Below the pieces are notes generated by a model that made no database searches, was not told the origin of the DNA, and worked only from the letters and a program-made list of their open reading frames with translations. The position numbers and the translations under genes were made by a program. A stretch of DNA of 24,888 bases from Hungateiclostridiaceae bacterium UBA1305. Its GTDB lineage: Bacteria; Bacillota; Clostridia; Acetivibrionales; DTU013. Within the stretch, counting starts at the first letter, position 1; each line of letters begins with the position of its first letter. Location of the stretch: positions 1-24,888 of the forward strand of contig DBTX01000090.1 in NCBI GenBank assembly GCA_002307275.1, given 5' to 3'. Below are positions 7,721 to 14,626 of this stretch, one piece after another.

Positions 7721-8782
7721 TTAAAGCCACTTCTTCTTTCTGAAAAAGGCGACCATGGATAGTGCTACGACAGCCATGACCCCCAAAAGAACAAAGTAAC
7801 CCCATCGCCATTCCAGTTCGGGCAGATATCTGAAGTTCATTCCGTAGATTCCAGCCAGAAAGGTCAATGGAATGAATATAGTCGAAATGATCGTGAGCAC
7901 TTTCATGACCTCGTTCATCTTATTGCTCAGACTGGAGAGATATACATCCAGCAGGCCTGATAATATATCCCTGTACAATTCCGTAGTATCAATGACCTGA
8001 ATAACATGGTCGTACAGATCTCTAACAAAAAGGCGTGTGTCATCCTGAATAAGCTGGGATTCGCCCCGTTCCAGCACGTTGGCCACCTCTCTGAGAGGCC
8101 AGACACTTTTATGGACAAACAACATATCCCGTTTGAGATCGTTTATTTTTTTCAATGTTTCAGGTGCAGGTGTGCTTATAAGAAGCTCTTCAACTTCCTC
8201 AACCCTGTCTCCCAGCATTTCCAGGACATCAAAATAGTTATCTATGATTGCATCGAGCAATGTGTATGCCAGGAAATCCGAACCCATCTTCCTGATACGT
8301 CCGCCGCTCTCGAGCCTTTCTCTGACCGGCTTGAACACTTTAGTCCTGCTCTCTCCTGCAGAAATTACAAAGCCTTTTCCCAGAACAATGCTCTGGTGAT
8401 CTGTAATAATATCACCTGTAACTTTATCCAGGAATAGCTGCTCGATCGCTATATAAATATACTGTCCATAATCCTCTATCTTTGGTCTCTGTTCCGTATT
8501 GAGAATATCTTCAAGCACAAGCGGATGCAGGCCGAATATCTCTCCAACCGAGCCAAGCAGTGAAGTGTTGTGAAGACCGTCTATGTTAACCCAGGAGGTA
8601 CCGCTGCTTTCACGGAAATAAGCAAGGTCGCCGGGATCGTCGACTTCTATATGCCTTATTGAATCATCATCATATTCGATAACAGAAATGTCGACCTTTT
8701 CGGATTTCCGGCTCCCGACATGTACAAGCACACCCGGAGCCAACCCGGTTTTTACAGATCTCTGTCCCGCGTATCTGCTCAT
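7721..8782 (-). CDS. corA: CorA-type magnesium/divalent cation transporter
   Basis: 353 aa, within the usual length of bacterial CorA proteins. CorA forms a pentameric channel in the cytoplasmic membrane that lets Mg2+ (or Co2+/Ni2+) in. The C-terminus shows two membrane helices (about 291-312 and 327-346). The signature YGMNF follows the first helix (GMN about 314-316), and a basic tail RKKKWL ends the protein. The long N-terminal part (TSWVNIDGLHN, FGLHPLVLEDILNTEQRPKI) is the cytoplasmic alpha/beta funnel domain with its family-typical HPLVLEDI segment. AAGGAG lies upstream of the ATG. It is a single-gene unit between two related palindromic repeats. No Mg2+ riboswitch was recognised in the short leader. 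Confidence 0.95.
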   Translation of the reverse strand: MSRYAGQRSVKTGLAPGVLVHVGSRKSEKVDISVIEYDDDSIRHIEVDDPGDLAYFRESSGTSWVNIDGLHNTSLLGSVGEIFGLHPLVLEDILNTEQRPKIEDYGQYIYIAIEQLFLDKVTGDIITDHQSIVLGKGFVISAGESRTKVFKPVRERLESGGRIRKMGSDFLAYTLLDAIIDNYFDVLEMLGDRVEEVEELLISTPAPETLKKINDLKRDMLFVHKSVWPLREVANVLERGESQLIQDDTRLFVRDLYDHVIQVIDTTELYRDILSGLLDVYLSSLSNKMNEVMKVLTIISTIFIPLTFLAGIYGMNFRYLPELEWRWGYFVLLGVMAVVALSMVAFFRKKKWL

Positions 8783-8815
8783 AAGTACTCCTTAATATCC
8801 TGTTGTTTTAATAAT

Positions 8816-8906
8816 AAAAGAGGATATCTTCCCTGTCCCATTGCTTTAGCGTCAAAAGAGGACATTTCCCGAACCCCGATCTTTCAGCGGGCGAGATAAG
8901 TCCTCT
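8816..8906 (-). repeat. Diverged relative of the 66-bp repeat, with palindrome 8857-8906
   Basis: AAAAGAGGACATTTCCCGAA at 8854 closely matches the start of the 66-bp units downstream of corA. The arms AGAGGAC (8857-8863) and GTCCTCT (8900-8906) form a 7-bp stem. A second, more diverged start (AAAAGAGGATATCTTCCC) lies 38 bases before it at 8816. On the minus strand the palindrome begins 9 bases past the stop of the moxR-operon's last gene and ends TCCTCTTTTGA, so it probably acts as that operon's terminator. Compared with the corA copy, one stem pair changed from G-C to A-T on both arms. Confidence 0.65.
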
Positions 8907-8915
8907 CACATTATA

Positions 8916-10340
8916 TTATCTTTGTCCAATTACTTCAACGGCTTTGCCGAAATGATCTTCTGCCGTCGCCAGCGCATTGCCATCAGGGATCTTCTCCCCA
9001 TACCGCACCTGATTGTATATCCCTGTCAATGGCGAAAGATCATCAGTGATATCAGCTGCCATAGCTGTCTTTTTCAGTATATCGGCAGTCGTATCGCTCT
9101 GCTCCGCCCGGACACCAAGCATTGGCAGCATTGTCAGGATCAATGCATACATATATCTGACTTTTTCAACAGGGTCGGATATCCTGCCAAGTGTCCTGCG
9201 GCTTTTCCTCATTTTTTTCTTCAAATACCGTTTCTGTTCACTATCACGTATTGGCTTGACTGTCTCTGTTTCATCACTGTAATCTGACGTCTCTAAAATA
9301 TTTCCTCCCTTTTTAACGGCAAACAGCTTTTTGATCAGATTAAAAGCTTTCAGGACCAATCCGGGTATCCATTTTTTGAATAAAAGCATCAGCCTGTATA
9401 ATACGTACAGAAGGATCGCATTCCTTAACACATTGGAGATCAGGTTCCTGAGAGGCTGAATAAGTTCAGTCCCGGTACCGAACAAATCGGATTCGGCAGC
9501 AGATCCGCTTTGTTGTGTTGTGCTGCTCTGAGGTAATATATGGCCAATCAGCCATAGGAATGCAGCTACGATATAAACCGAAATTTTTACAAACAACTGT
9601 AATAAGAATATTATCAGCGGTTTCAGGTTAAAAAGCAGTATGACTGTCAGAAACAGCACACACACCCACAATGAATTGAAGCGTCTTAGGTTCCTGGGCA
9701 GTATGGATTTTTCTATATGCTTTTTATCAAAAATATTGCTGTCGATATCTTCCTGATTTTTTATCAGGAGGTACGCGAGTATGAAAAAGTATGAAAAAGC
9801 AAACAGCAATGGCTTCAAATAAGCTATTTTATTAAAGAAAGAAAGCACTTCAAGACAGATCGCCAAAATGATAAATCCTGTATATGCAATATGATTGGTC
9901 ATAATTTGCGAAAAATTGAATTGTGAATGCTTCAGTGCCATAACATATACTAGAATTGCAACAAGGACTTCAAATACAGCTCTGAAAATTCCCTGCTGAA
10001 TGGAAATGAAAAATGTTGCAAGCACCGGGATCAACATCAGAGCCCATGCAACAAATGCAGATGATGAATAGGCGGCATTCCTCTGATTGAGCATGAAGGA
10101 TGTGAATCTGACAAATTTTGATACAGAAGCTTTTATCACAAATATGGGAATTCTGCTTAAAAATACACCGCCAGCCCAATATCCCAGGAACATCGTCATT
10201 ACAAAGCAGGCGGCCGATGTCAATCCCCCATCCACATCAAAAACTGCAGTTCGGACTGTGACAGCCACTGCATAGATTACGGCGGCGACCGCCGCTGTTG
10301 CCAGGATCTTCAATAATACGGAATAATCGGGACGTTTCAT
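8916..10340 (-). CDS. Polytopic membrane protein with DUF4129-like C-terminus
   Basis: 474 aa. About eight to ten membrane helices span residues 8-330, starting VLLKILATAAVAAVIYAVAV. The cytoplasmic C-terminus (about 385-474) contains KVRYMYALILTMLPMLGVRA, then spaced Thr/Asp residues, and LTGIYNQVRYGE. This matches the layout of DUF4129 (R-YRxLL, ETPxEY, LTELYERARYG). Genes with MoxR and DUF58 partners often include a transglutaminase-like membrane protein with a C-terminal DUF4129; here no transglutaminase core with Cys-His-Asp is visible. The start overlaps the DUF58 stop in an ATGA, which implies translational coupling. It is probably part of a membrane complex with DUF58 and MoxR. The role of such operons is poorly known; cell-envelope maintenance and stress tolerance are common proposals. 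Confidence 0.75.
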   Translation of the reverse strand: MKRPDYSVLLKILATAAVAAVIYAVAVTVRTAVFDVDGGLTSAACFVMTMFLGYWAGGVFLSRIPIFVIKASVSKFVRFTSFMLNQRNAAYSSSAFVAWALMLIPVLATFFISIQQGIFRAVFEVLVAILVYVMALKHSQFNFSQIMTNHIAYTGFIILAICLEVLSFFNKIAYLKPLLFAFSYFFILAYLLIKNQEDIDSNIFDKKHIEKSILPRNLRRFNSLWVCVLFLTVILLFNLKPLIIFLLQLFVKISVYIVAAFLWLIGHILPQSSTTQQSGSAAESDLFGTGTELIQPLRNLISNVLRNAILLYVLYRLMLLFKKWIPGLVLKAFNLIKKLFAVKKGGNILETSDYSDETETVKPIRDSEQKRYLKKKMRKSRRTLGRISDPVEKVRYMYALILTMLPMLGVRAEQSDTTADILKKTAMAADITDDLSPLTGIYNQVRYGEKIPDGNALATAEDHFGKAVEVIGQR

Positions 10341-11494
10341 GTAGCCAGCGCTCCTTCCCGTTCATCAAAGCCTTTATTGCCCGCCATAATGTACAATTCC
10401 GCCATCTCCGGCCTGACATCTCCTTCAAATACGGTGTCCAGCAAAATAATGCTTACCATGTTCCCTGCCAGTACAAGCTGATCCGACTGCTCACACAACC
10501 TTTTGCTCATATACGCAGTTATAATGACTACCTCGGTGTTTTCAAGGACAGGAAGCACTTCATCGAGCATTTTTTCAAAATCCATCACATTTTTCATCAT
10601 CAGCCTCGCAAGTATTTTGAACAGCTCCAGGACATGCTCCTTATCTGCGGCCTCACCTGTGAATATCTCCTTCCGCGCATCAGCAGAAGTACAGCCGTTC
10701 GTACCCAGCCTCACGGGCGTACCCTCCTTCAGCGCTCTGTCAAGTAATGTCGCGGAAGCCTTTATCCCAAGTTCAACATTTTTCTTGTTGATGGTATCGG
10801 CATATTCATAAAGCTGCGATTGCATATTCAATAAAACAGTCAGGCTGCGTTGAGAAGTGAAATCATTTTTTTTGACCATCAACCTGCCTGTTCTTGCTGT
10901 TGCAGGCCAGTGTATGCGGTTCAGCGGATCTCCAGGAGTATATTCCCTGATTCCGGAAATCATGAACGGATCATCGACGATCCACCTGTTTACGGTTTTG
11001 TCGCTTTGCTGCAGATTTACAGGTGTGAACAGCTCATCAAGGTCAATGATTTCAGGATATACCATAAGCTGAGCATTAACGGCTGCCGGGATCGAAACAA
11101 TTCTGAAATTGAGAAGATCCCCGCTGACCAGGGTGACATTTTCAGTAGTGAATACCCCTCTTTTCATGCATTTCAGCTTCCACTTTCTTGTAGTTCTCTG
11201 ATAGCTTCTCAGTGTATAACTGCTGGTCACACGCCTGTCATCCTGTGCGATCACTGAACATGTCCCTGCAAAATCCAGCCACCTTGAGGAATGTATATCG
11301 ACCTTGAGCCAGGGCACCGGCAGAAGCTTACCGTTATATACGGTCTCGACAAGATAAAGGCTGTCGCCCTCATGCGCTTCCTTTACACTGAACTCACATT
11401 TATAGTTCAGCTTGTGAAAGCAATATCCACAAAGCAGGGCCATCTGTGTAACCAATATGATCGCAAATATCAACGCCAGCGCAATGACATCCAT
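10337..11494 (-). CDS. DUF58 domain protein (MoxR partner)
   Basis: 385 aa. One N-terminal membrane helix (about 3-26: ALALIFAIILVTQMALLCGY) is followed by an extracytoplasmic-type beta region. The DUF58 signature GDPLNRIHWPATARTGRLMV lies at about 185-205. The remainder resembles a vWA-like fold: SLTVLLNMQSQ is where a vWA strand and metal site would sit, but the classic DxSxS is not seen. DUF58 proteins are nearly always encoded beside MoxR AAA+ ATPases and are thought to be the substrates or adaptors they act on. The gene starts 9 bases after moxR ends and overlaps the next gene by 4 bases, so the three form one transcription unit. Family call is strong; molecular function is not established. 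Confidence 0.9.
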   Translation of the reverse strand: MDVIALALIFAIILVTQMALLCGYCFHKLNYKCEFSVKEAHEGDSLYLVETVYNGKLLPVPWLKVDIHSSRWLDFAGTCSVIAQDDRRVTSSYTLRSYQRTTRKWKLKCMKRGVFTTENVTLVSGDLLNFRIVSIPAAVNAQLMVYPEIIDLDELFTPVNLQQSDKTVNRWIVDDPFMISGIREYTPGDPLNRIHWPATARTGRLMVKKNDFTSQRSLTVLLNMQSQLYEYADTINKKNVELGIKASATLLDRALKEGTPVRLGTNGCTSADARKEIFTGEAADKEHVLELFKILARLMMKNVMDFEKMLDEVLPVLENTEVVIITAYMSKRLCEQSDQLVLAGNMVSIILLDTVFEGDVRPEMAELYIMAGNKGFDEREGALAT

Positions 11495-11503
11495 AGAAAC
11501 ACC

Positions 11504-12457
11504 TCAAAGTTCTTCAGTCGGTACCGGAACGCGTTTCAACAGATCTCTGACTGCCGTCTCTGCCTGATCCGATCCGCTGGCTATCGCATGGCCCTTCAAT
11601 ATCATCCTGTGTGCCAAAACGGGGACAGCAGCCTTTTTAACATCGTCAGGCATTGCAAAATCCCGGTCCTCCAAAACCGCATTCACCTGAGCCGCCCTCA
11701 TAAGAGCGATACTTCCTCTTGGACTGACGCCAAGGGATATCCTTTCATCGTGCCTGGTGGCTTCTATGATATCAATAATATATTTTTCAACCGCTTCCGA
11801 TATCTTAACGACCTGGAATGAGTTTTGCGCATCTTTTACTGCAGCTCCATCCGCCACCGTTTTTAAAACTGCCACAGGGTCGGAACTCCTGAAGCGCTGA
11901 AGTATTTCCATGCCTTCCTGAGGCGACGGATAACCCATCCGGATCCTCATGAAGAACCTGTCAAGCTGAGCTTCCGGCAGCGGGAACGTTCCCCTTGTCT
12001 CTACAGGGTTCTGTGTGGCTATTACAAAGAAGGGCCTATGCAACACCCTTGTCTCACCATCGACAGTCACCTGGCCTTCCTCCATGCACTCCAGGAGGCT
12101 TGACTGAGTCCTGGGAGTAGCTCTGTTTATTTCGTCGGCCAGAACGATATTGGAGAACAGAGGTCCTGGTCTGAACACGAACTCCCCCTGTTTCTGGTCG
12201 AAATAATTGATGCCCGTGAGATCCGAGGGAAGCAGGTCAGGTGTGAACTGAACCCTCTTGAACCCACAGTCGAGGGATTTCGCAAGACACTTTGCCAACA
12301 TGGTTTTCCCAACGCCCGGGACATCCTCCAGCAGGACGTGACCCCCACACAGCAGAGATACCAGCACCAACCCGATCGTTTCATCCCTGCCGACCAAAAC
12401 AGTCGATATATTGGACTTAAGCTCGTCAGCCAGTTTTCTGATTTCAAATAATTCCAT
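11504..12457 (-). CDS. MoxR-family AAA+ ATPase
   Basis: 317 aa, typical MoxR length. Walker A is EDVPGVGKTM (about 44-53), Walker B is IVLADEINRA (about 104-113), followed by TPRTQSSLLECMEEGQVTVD, the MoxR hallmark. Sensor 1 is FFVIATQNPVETRGTFPLPE, and AQLDRFFMRI completes the core. The C-terminal lid contains SLGVSPRGSIALMRAAQ. MoxR ATPases act as chaperones that remodel or insert cofactors into partner proteins, often with vWA or DUF58 domains. GGGAGG precedes the ATG. The gene begins directly beside the truncated serine-hydrolase relic, so its promoter must lie within or beyond that relic; I found no convincing -35/-10 pair. Confidence 0.95.
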   Translation of the reverse strand: MELFEIRKLADELKSNISTVLVGRDETIGLVLVSLLCGGHVLLEDVPGVGKTMLAKCLAKSLDCGFKRVQFTPDLLPSDLTGINYFDQKQGEFVFRPGPLFSNIVLADEINRATPRTQSSLLECMEEGQVTVDGETRVLHRPFFVIATQNPVETRGTFPLPEAQLDRFFMRIRMGYPSPQEGMEILQRFRSSDPVAVLKTVADGAAVKDAQNSFQVVKISEAVEKYIIDIIEATRHDERISLGVSPRGSIALMRAAQVNAVLEDRDFAMPDDVKKAAVPVLAHRMILKGHAIASGSDQAETAVRDLLKRVPVPTEEL

Positions 12458-12485
12458 CCTGTTTTCCTCCCGATTTTATGCAAAT

Positions 12486-12976
12486 TCAGCATATTACATA
12501 AACAATTTGAATTATTTTATTATTGATGCAAAGATACTTTTCCACCGTATCATCCACACTACCGATGCAGCCCTCCCTGACTGCAACACCGGCAAGTGCG
12601 GAAATGAAGCTCTTCGTAACTGAAAAAACATTGTTGCTGCTTTGAATACTATTGCCATTATAGTCATAATATCTTTCGAAAACAAAACTTCTGTCCCTGG
12701 CAACAAGAAAGCTCAGTGCAGAGGGGATTCAAGCTCTTCAGCCGCGGTTTCAAGCATGACTGAATCCATTCCCTTTTCCTCGGGCCTGGCTGCCGTCATG
12801 TCTTTTTCAGCTTTTTGCTCCTCTTTCTGGAGTTTCGCAGCCGCGGCATCACGATAATACTGCGGAAGGCTCAACGCCACGGCAATGCATAATATGACCG
12901 TGATTGCGATTATCTCCCGCATCATCACCGGCGACATGTTTTTGAATGCTCTTCCCGCCTTGCGCAGCAAACCCAT
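12486..12976 (-). pseudogene. Broken, truncated serine hydrolase (class C beta-lactamase family)
   Basis: The first part is an 87-codon frame with a good start (AGAGGTG upstream): a basic N-terminus, one membrane helix (IIAITVILCIAVALSL, about 22-37), a charged Lys/Glu stretch, then PEEKGMDSVMLETAAEELES. That last segment is the standard opening of secreted beta-lactamase-family hydrolases. It then stops. In the +1 frame the homology continues at once: SALSFLVARDRSFVFERYYD, then SSNNVFSVTKSFISALAGVA, then VREGCIGSVDDTVEKYL. SVTK is the catalytic SxxK motif (Ser nucleophile and Lys base) of PF00144. Recognisable sequence ends near 12531 and the frame stops at 12486. The downstream two thirds (YxN and KTG-type motifs) are missing. 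So there is one frameshift near 12715 plus a large 3' loss, immediately upstream of moxR. A short membrane peptide might still be made. Confidence 0.85.
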
Positions 12977-13011
12977 AAATATACACCTCTATTTCACAAT
13001 CCTTATGAGTA

Positions 13012-13040
13012 ATACTATCACCGTTATTTTATACAGGCAA
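13012..13040 (-). promoter_or_regulatory. Possible promoter of the serine-hydrolase relic
   Basis: On the minus strand TTGCCT, a 17-base spacer and TAGTAT lie 36 bases before the relic's start codon. The match is moderate. If active, it may now also serve the moxR operon by read-through of the relic. Confidence 0.35.
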
Positions 13041-13066
13041 GTAGACTTTTTTATTATCAAGGGAGT

Positions 13067-13094
13067 AAAAAAATTACCCACAGTATAATGTGGG
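13067..13094 (-). terminator. Intrinsic terminator downstream of the flavodiiron gene
   Basis: On the minus strand CCCACA, a 6-base loop and TGTGGG are followed by TAATTTTTTTA. It lies about 180 bases past the flavodiiron stop codon. The stem is short but G+C-rich and the T run is good. The bases between the stop codon and here (13141-13272) contain no gene that I can support. Confidence 0.65.
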
Positions 13095-13113
13095 CAGCAC
13101 AAAATAGAAATAT

Positions 13114-13133
13114 CGGGGCAGCAACTGTCCCCG
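13114..13133. repeat. Short GGGGACAG-type hairpin
   Basis: CGGGGCAG, a CAA loop and CTGTCCCCG form an 8-bp stem with one bulged base. The arm GGGGACAG resembles the GGGGACA ends of the repeats near corA, but the rest is not shared, so kinship is uncertain. It sits just before the terminator of the flavodiiron transcript. Confidence 0.45.
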
Positions 13134-13272
13134 TTTAACATCTGATATTACTTGTTTTGTTAACAAGATACACAATAATCTATGCAAATAATTCTATTCT
13201 TACAACGCACGTACTAAAGGTATGCAAGTGAAAAATCTGAAGAAGCAATATATTTTTCTATATAGCTATGAT

Positions 13273-14466
13273 CTACTTGTCCGGAACAGCCATGGCGATG
13301 TTCTCTCCAAATGCCCTGCATTTTGCAAATTCCTCTTCAGAAGGTCTGTATCTGATACCCAACGGCTCCTGCACAATTTTCAATCCTGCCGCCTCAAGTG
13401 TGCCACTGATGTTTTTGGGCGCTTCTCCGCTCCAGCCGTAGCTTCCAAAACCCGCCCCAAGCTTACCCTTGAATTTGTGCCCCTTGATTTCTTCCAGCAA
13501 GCCTGCGGTAGGTCTCAGAACAGTATTATTCACCGTACAGCTTCCAATGACGACAGCTTTCGCCTTGAAAATTTCCGTCATGAGATCGCTCTGATCTGTC
13601 AGAGCCGCGTTAAACAGCTTGTACCGGACGCCTCGAGCATCGAAGCCTTCTGCGATTGTCTCGGCCATCCATCGGGTCGCGTCATACATCGTGTCATAAA
13701 TGATTGCGGCAAAGCCTTCGTTATACTCCTGCGCCCATTCATAATACTTGTCCACGATCTGCATCGGATCCGTACGCCAGATGACACCGTGGCTCGGCGC
13801 AATCATCTCGATAGGAAGGTTCAACGCCCTGATTTGCTCAATTTTCTTCTTTATCAGCGGACTGAACGGCGTCAATATATTCGCATAATATTTAATAGCT
13901 TCCTGATTTAATTCACACGCATCCACTTCATCATTAAAAAGGGATATCCCCGCCAGATGCTGTCCGAACGCATCATTGGACAAAACCGTTGCTGCTCCCT
14001 TAACATAGGTAAGCAAACTGTCGGGCCAGTGAATCATCTGCATGTCCACGAAGACCAGTTCATATTCTCCAATACTCACTGAATCGCCAGTCTTGACGAT
14101 CTGGAAATTCATCTCCCTGTGGAAATGTTTCCTGATGATGTCTGCCCCATTCTTTGTACAGTAAATCGGAATATTATCCGAAGGCAGCCTCTCCAGCAGA
14201 TAGCCGAGACTCCCGCCATGATCCGGTTCCATATGGTTGACAACGATCATGTCGATATTGGCGAGCCCGACTTCCTTCTCAAGCCTCTCAACAAACTCTT
14301 CCTTGTAAGGATCCCATACAGTGTCCACGAGCACTGTCTTTTGATCCTTTATGATATATGAATTATAGCTCGATCCCCTGTGGGTAGACAGCTCATGCCC
14401 GTGAAAATGCCTCAAACCCCAGTCCCTGATGCCTGCCCAGTATATATTCTTCTTTATCTCGATCAT
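13273..14466 (-). CDS. fprA: Flavodiiron protein (O2/NO reductase)
   Basis: 397 aa from the ATG at 14466, which has AAAGGAG at proper spacing; a Met 31 codons upstream in the same frame lacks this and would place the start next to the -10 box. Residues 1-250 form a metallo-beta-lactamase-like domain with the diiron ligands: His78, Glu80, Asp82 and His83 in HMEPDHGGS, His146 (MQMIHWPDS), Asp165 (SNDAFGQH) and His226 (PSHGVIWR). Residues about 255-397 form a flavodoxin domain that binds FMN (IIYDTMYDATRWMAETIAEG, GSCTVNNTVLRPTAGLLE, GAGFGSYGWSGEAP). The enzyme reduces O2 to water or NO to N2O in the cytoplasm of anaerobes, with electrons from rubredoxin or a similar donor. No rubredoxin is fused or adjacent. 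It is a single-gene unit. Confidence 0.96.
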   Translation of the reverse strand: MIEIKKNIYWAGIRDWGLRHFHGHELSTHRGSSYNSYIIKDQKTVLVDTVWDPYKEEFVERLEKEVGLANIDMIVVNHMEPDHGGSLGYLLERLPSDNIPIYCTKNGADIIRKHFHREMNFQIVKTGDSVSIGEYELVFVDMQMIHWPDSLLTYVKGAATVLSNDAFGQHLAGISLFNDEVDACELNQEAIKYYANILTPFSPLIKKKIEQIRALNLPIEMIAPSHGVIWRTDPMQIVDKYYEWAQEYNEGFAAIIYDTMYDATRWMAETIAEGFDARGVRYKLFNAALTDQSDLMTEIFKAKAVVIGSCTVNNTVLRPTAGLLEEIKGHKFKGKLGAGFGSYGWSGEAPKNISGTLEAAGLKIVQEPLGIRYRPSEEEFAKCRAFGENIAMAVPDK

Positions 14467-14514
14467 ATTGTGTATCTCCTTTGCCAGTATAAATGAATAA
14501 ACAGTCCATTGAAT

Positions 14515-14542
14515 ATTATAATACCCTTTTCCTCTGTTGCAA
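14515..14542 (-). promoter_or_regulatory. Sigma-A promoter of the flavodiiron gene
   Basis: On the minus strand TTGCAA, a 16-base spacer and a perfect TATAAT lie about 50 bases before the start codon at 14466. This also supports that start over the longer frame, because the longer frame would begin almost at the transcription start. Confidence 0.7.
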
Positions 14543-14626
14543 AACAAGAGATAAATCATTTTCTACTGATATTGCATACATTGAACTAATAACAAATAAT
14601 ATCAATTTAATGAGGATGTTTTTGCC

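Noticed and set aside
8783..8915. Mg2+ (M-box) riboswitch before corA
   Set aside because: The gap is only 133 bases and is mostly occupied by the repeat element; no M-box core was recognisable.
12512..12706. 64-aa minus-strand frame as a gene
   Set aside because: It is the third frame over the serine-hydrolase relic, where the adjacent frame carries the SVTK-containing homology.
14467..14559. 31-residue N-terminal extension of the flavodiiron protein
   Set aside because: It has no ribosome binding site, lies over the promoter's transcription start, and family proteins begin at MIEIKKNIYW.
14550..14626. Promoter of the RHS gene (TTGCAT with TAATAT)
   Set aside because: The spacer would be 19 bases and both boxes are imperfect; too weak to list.
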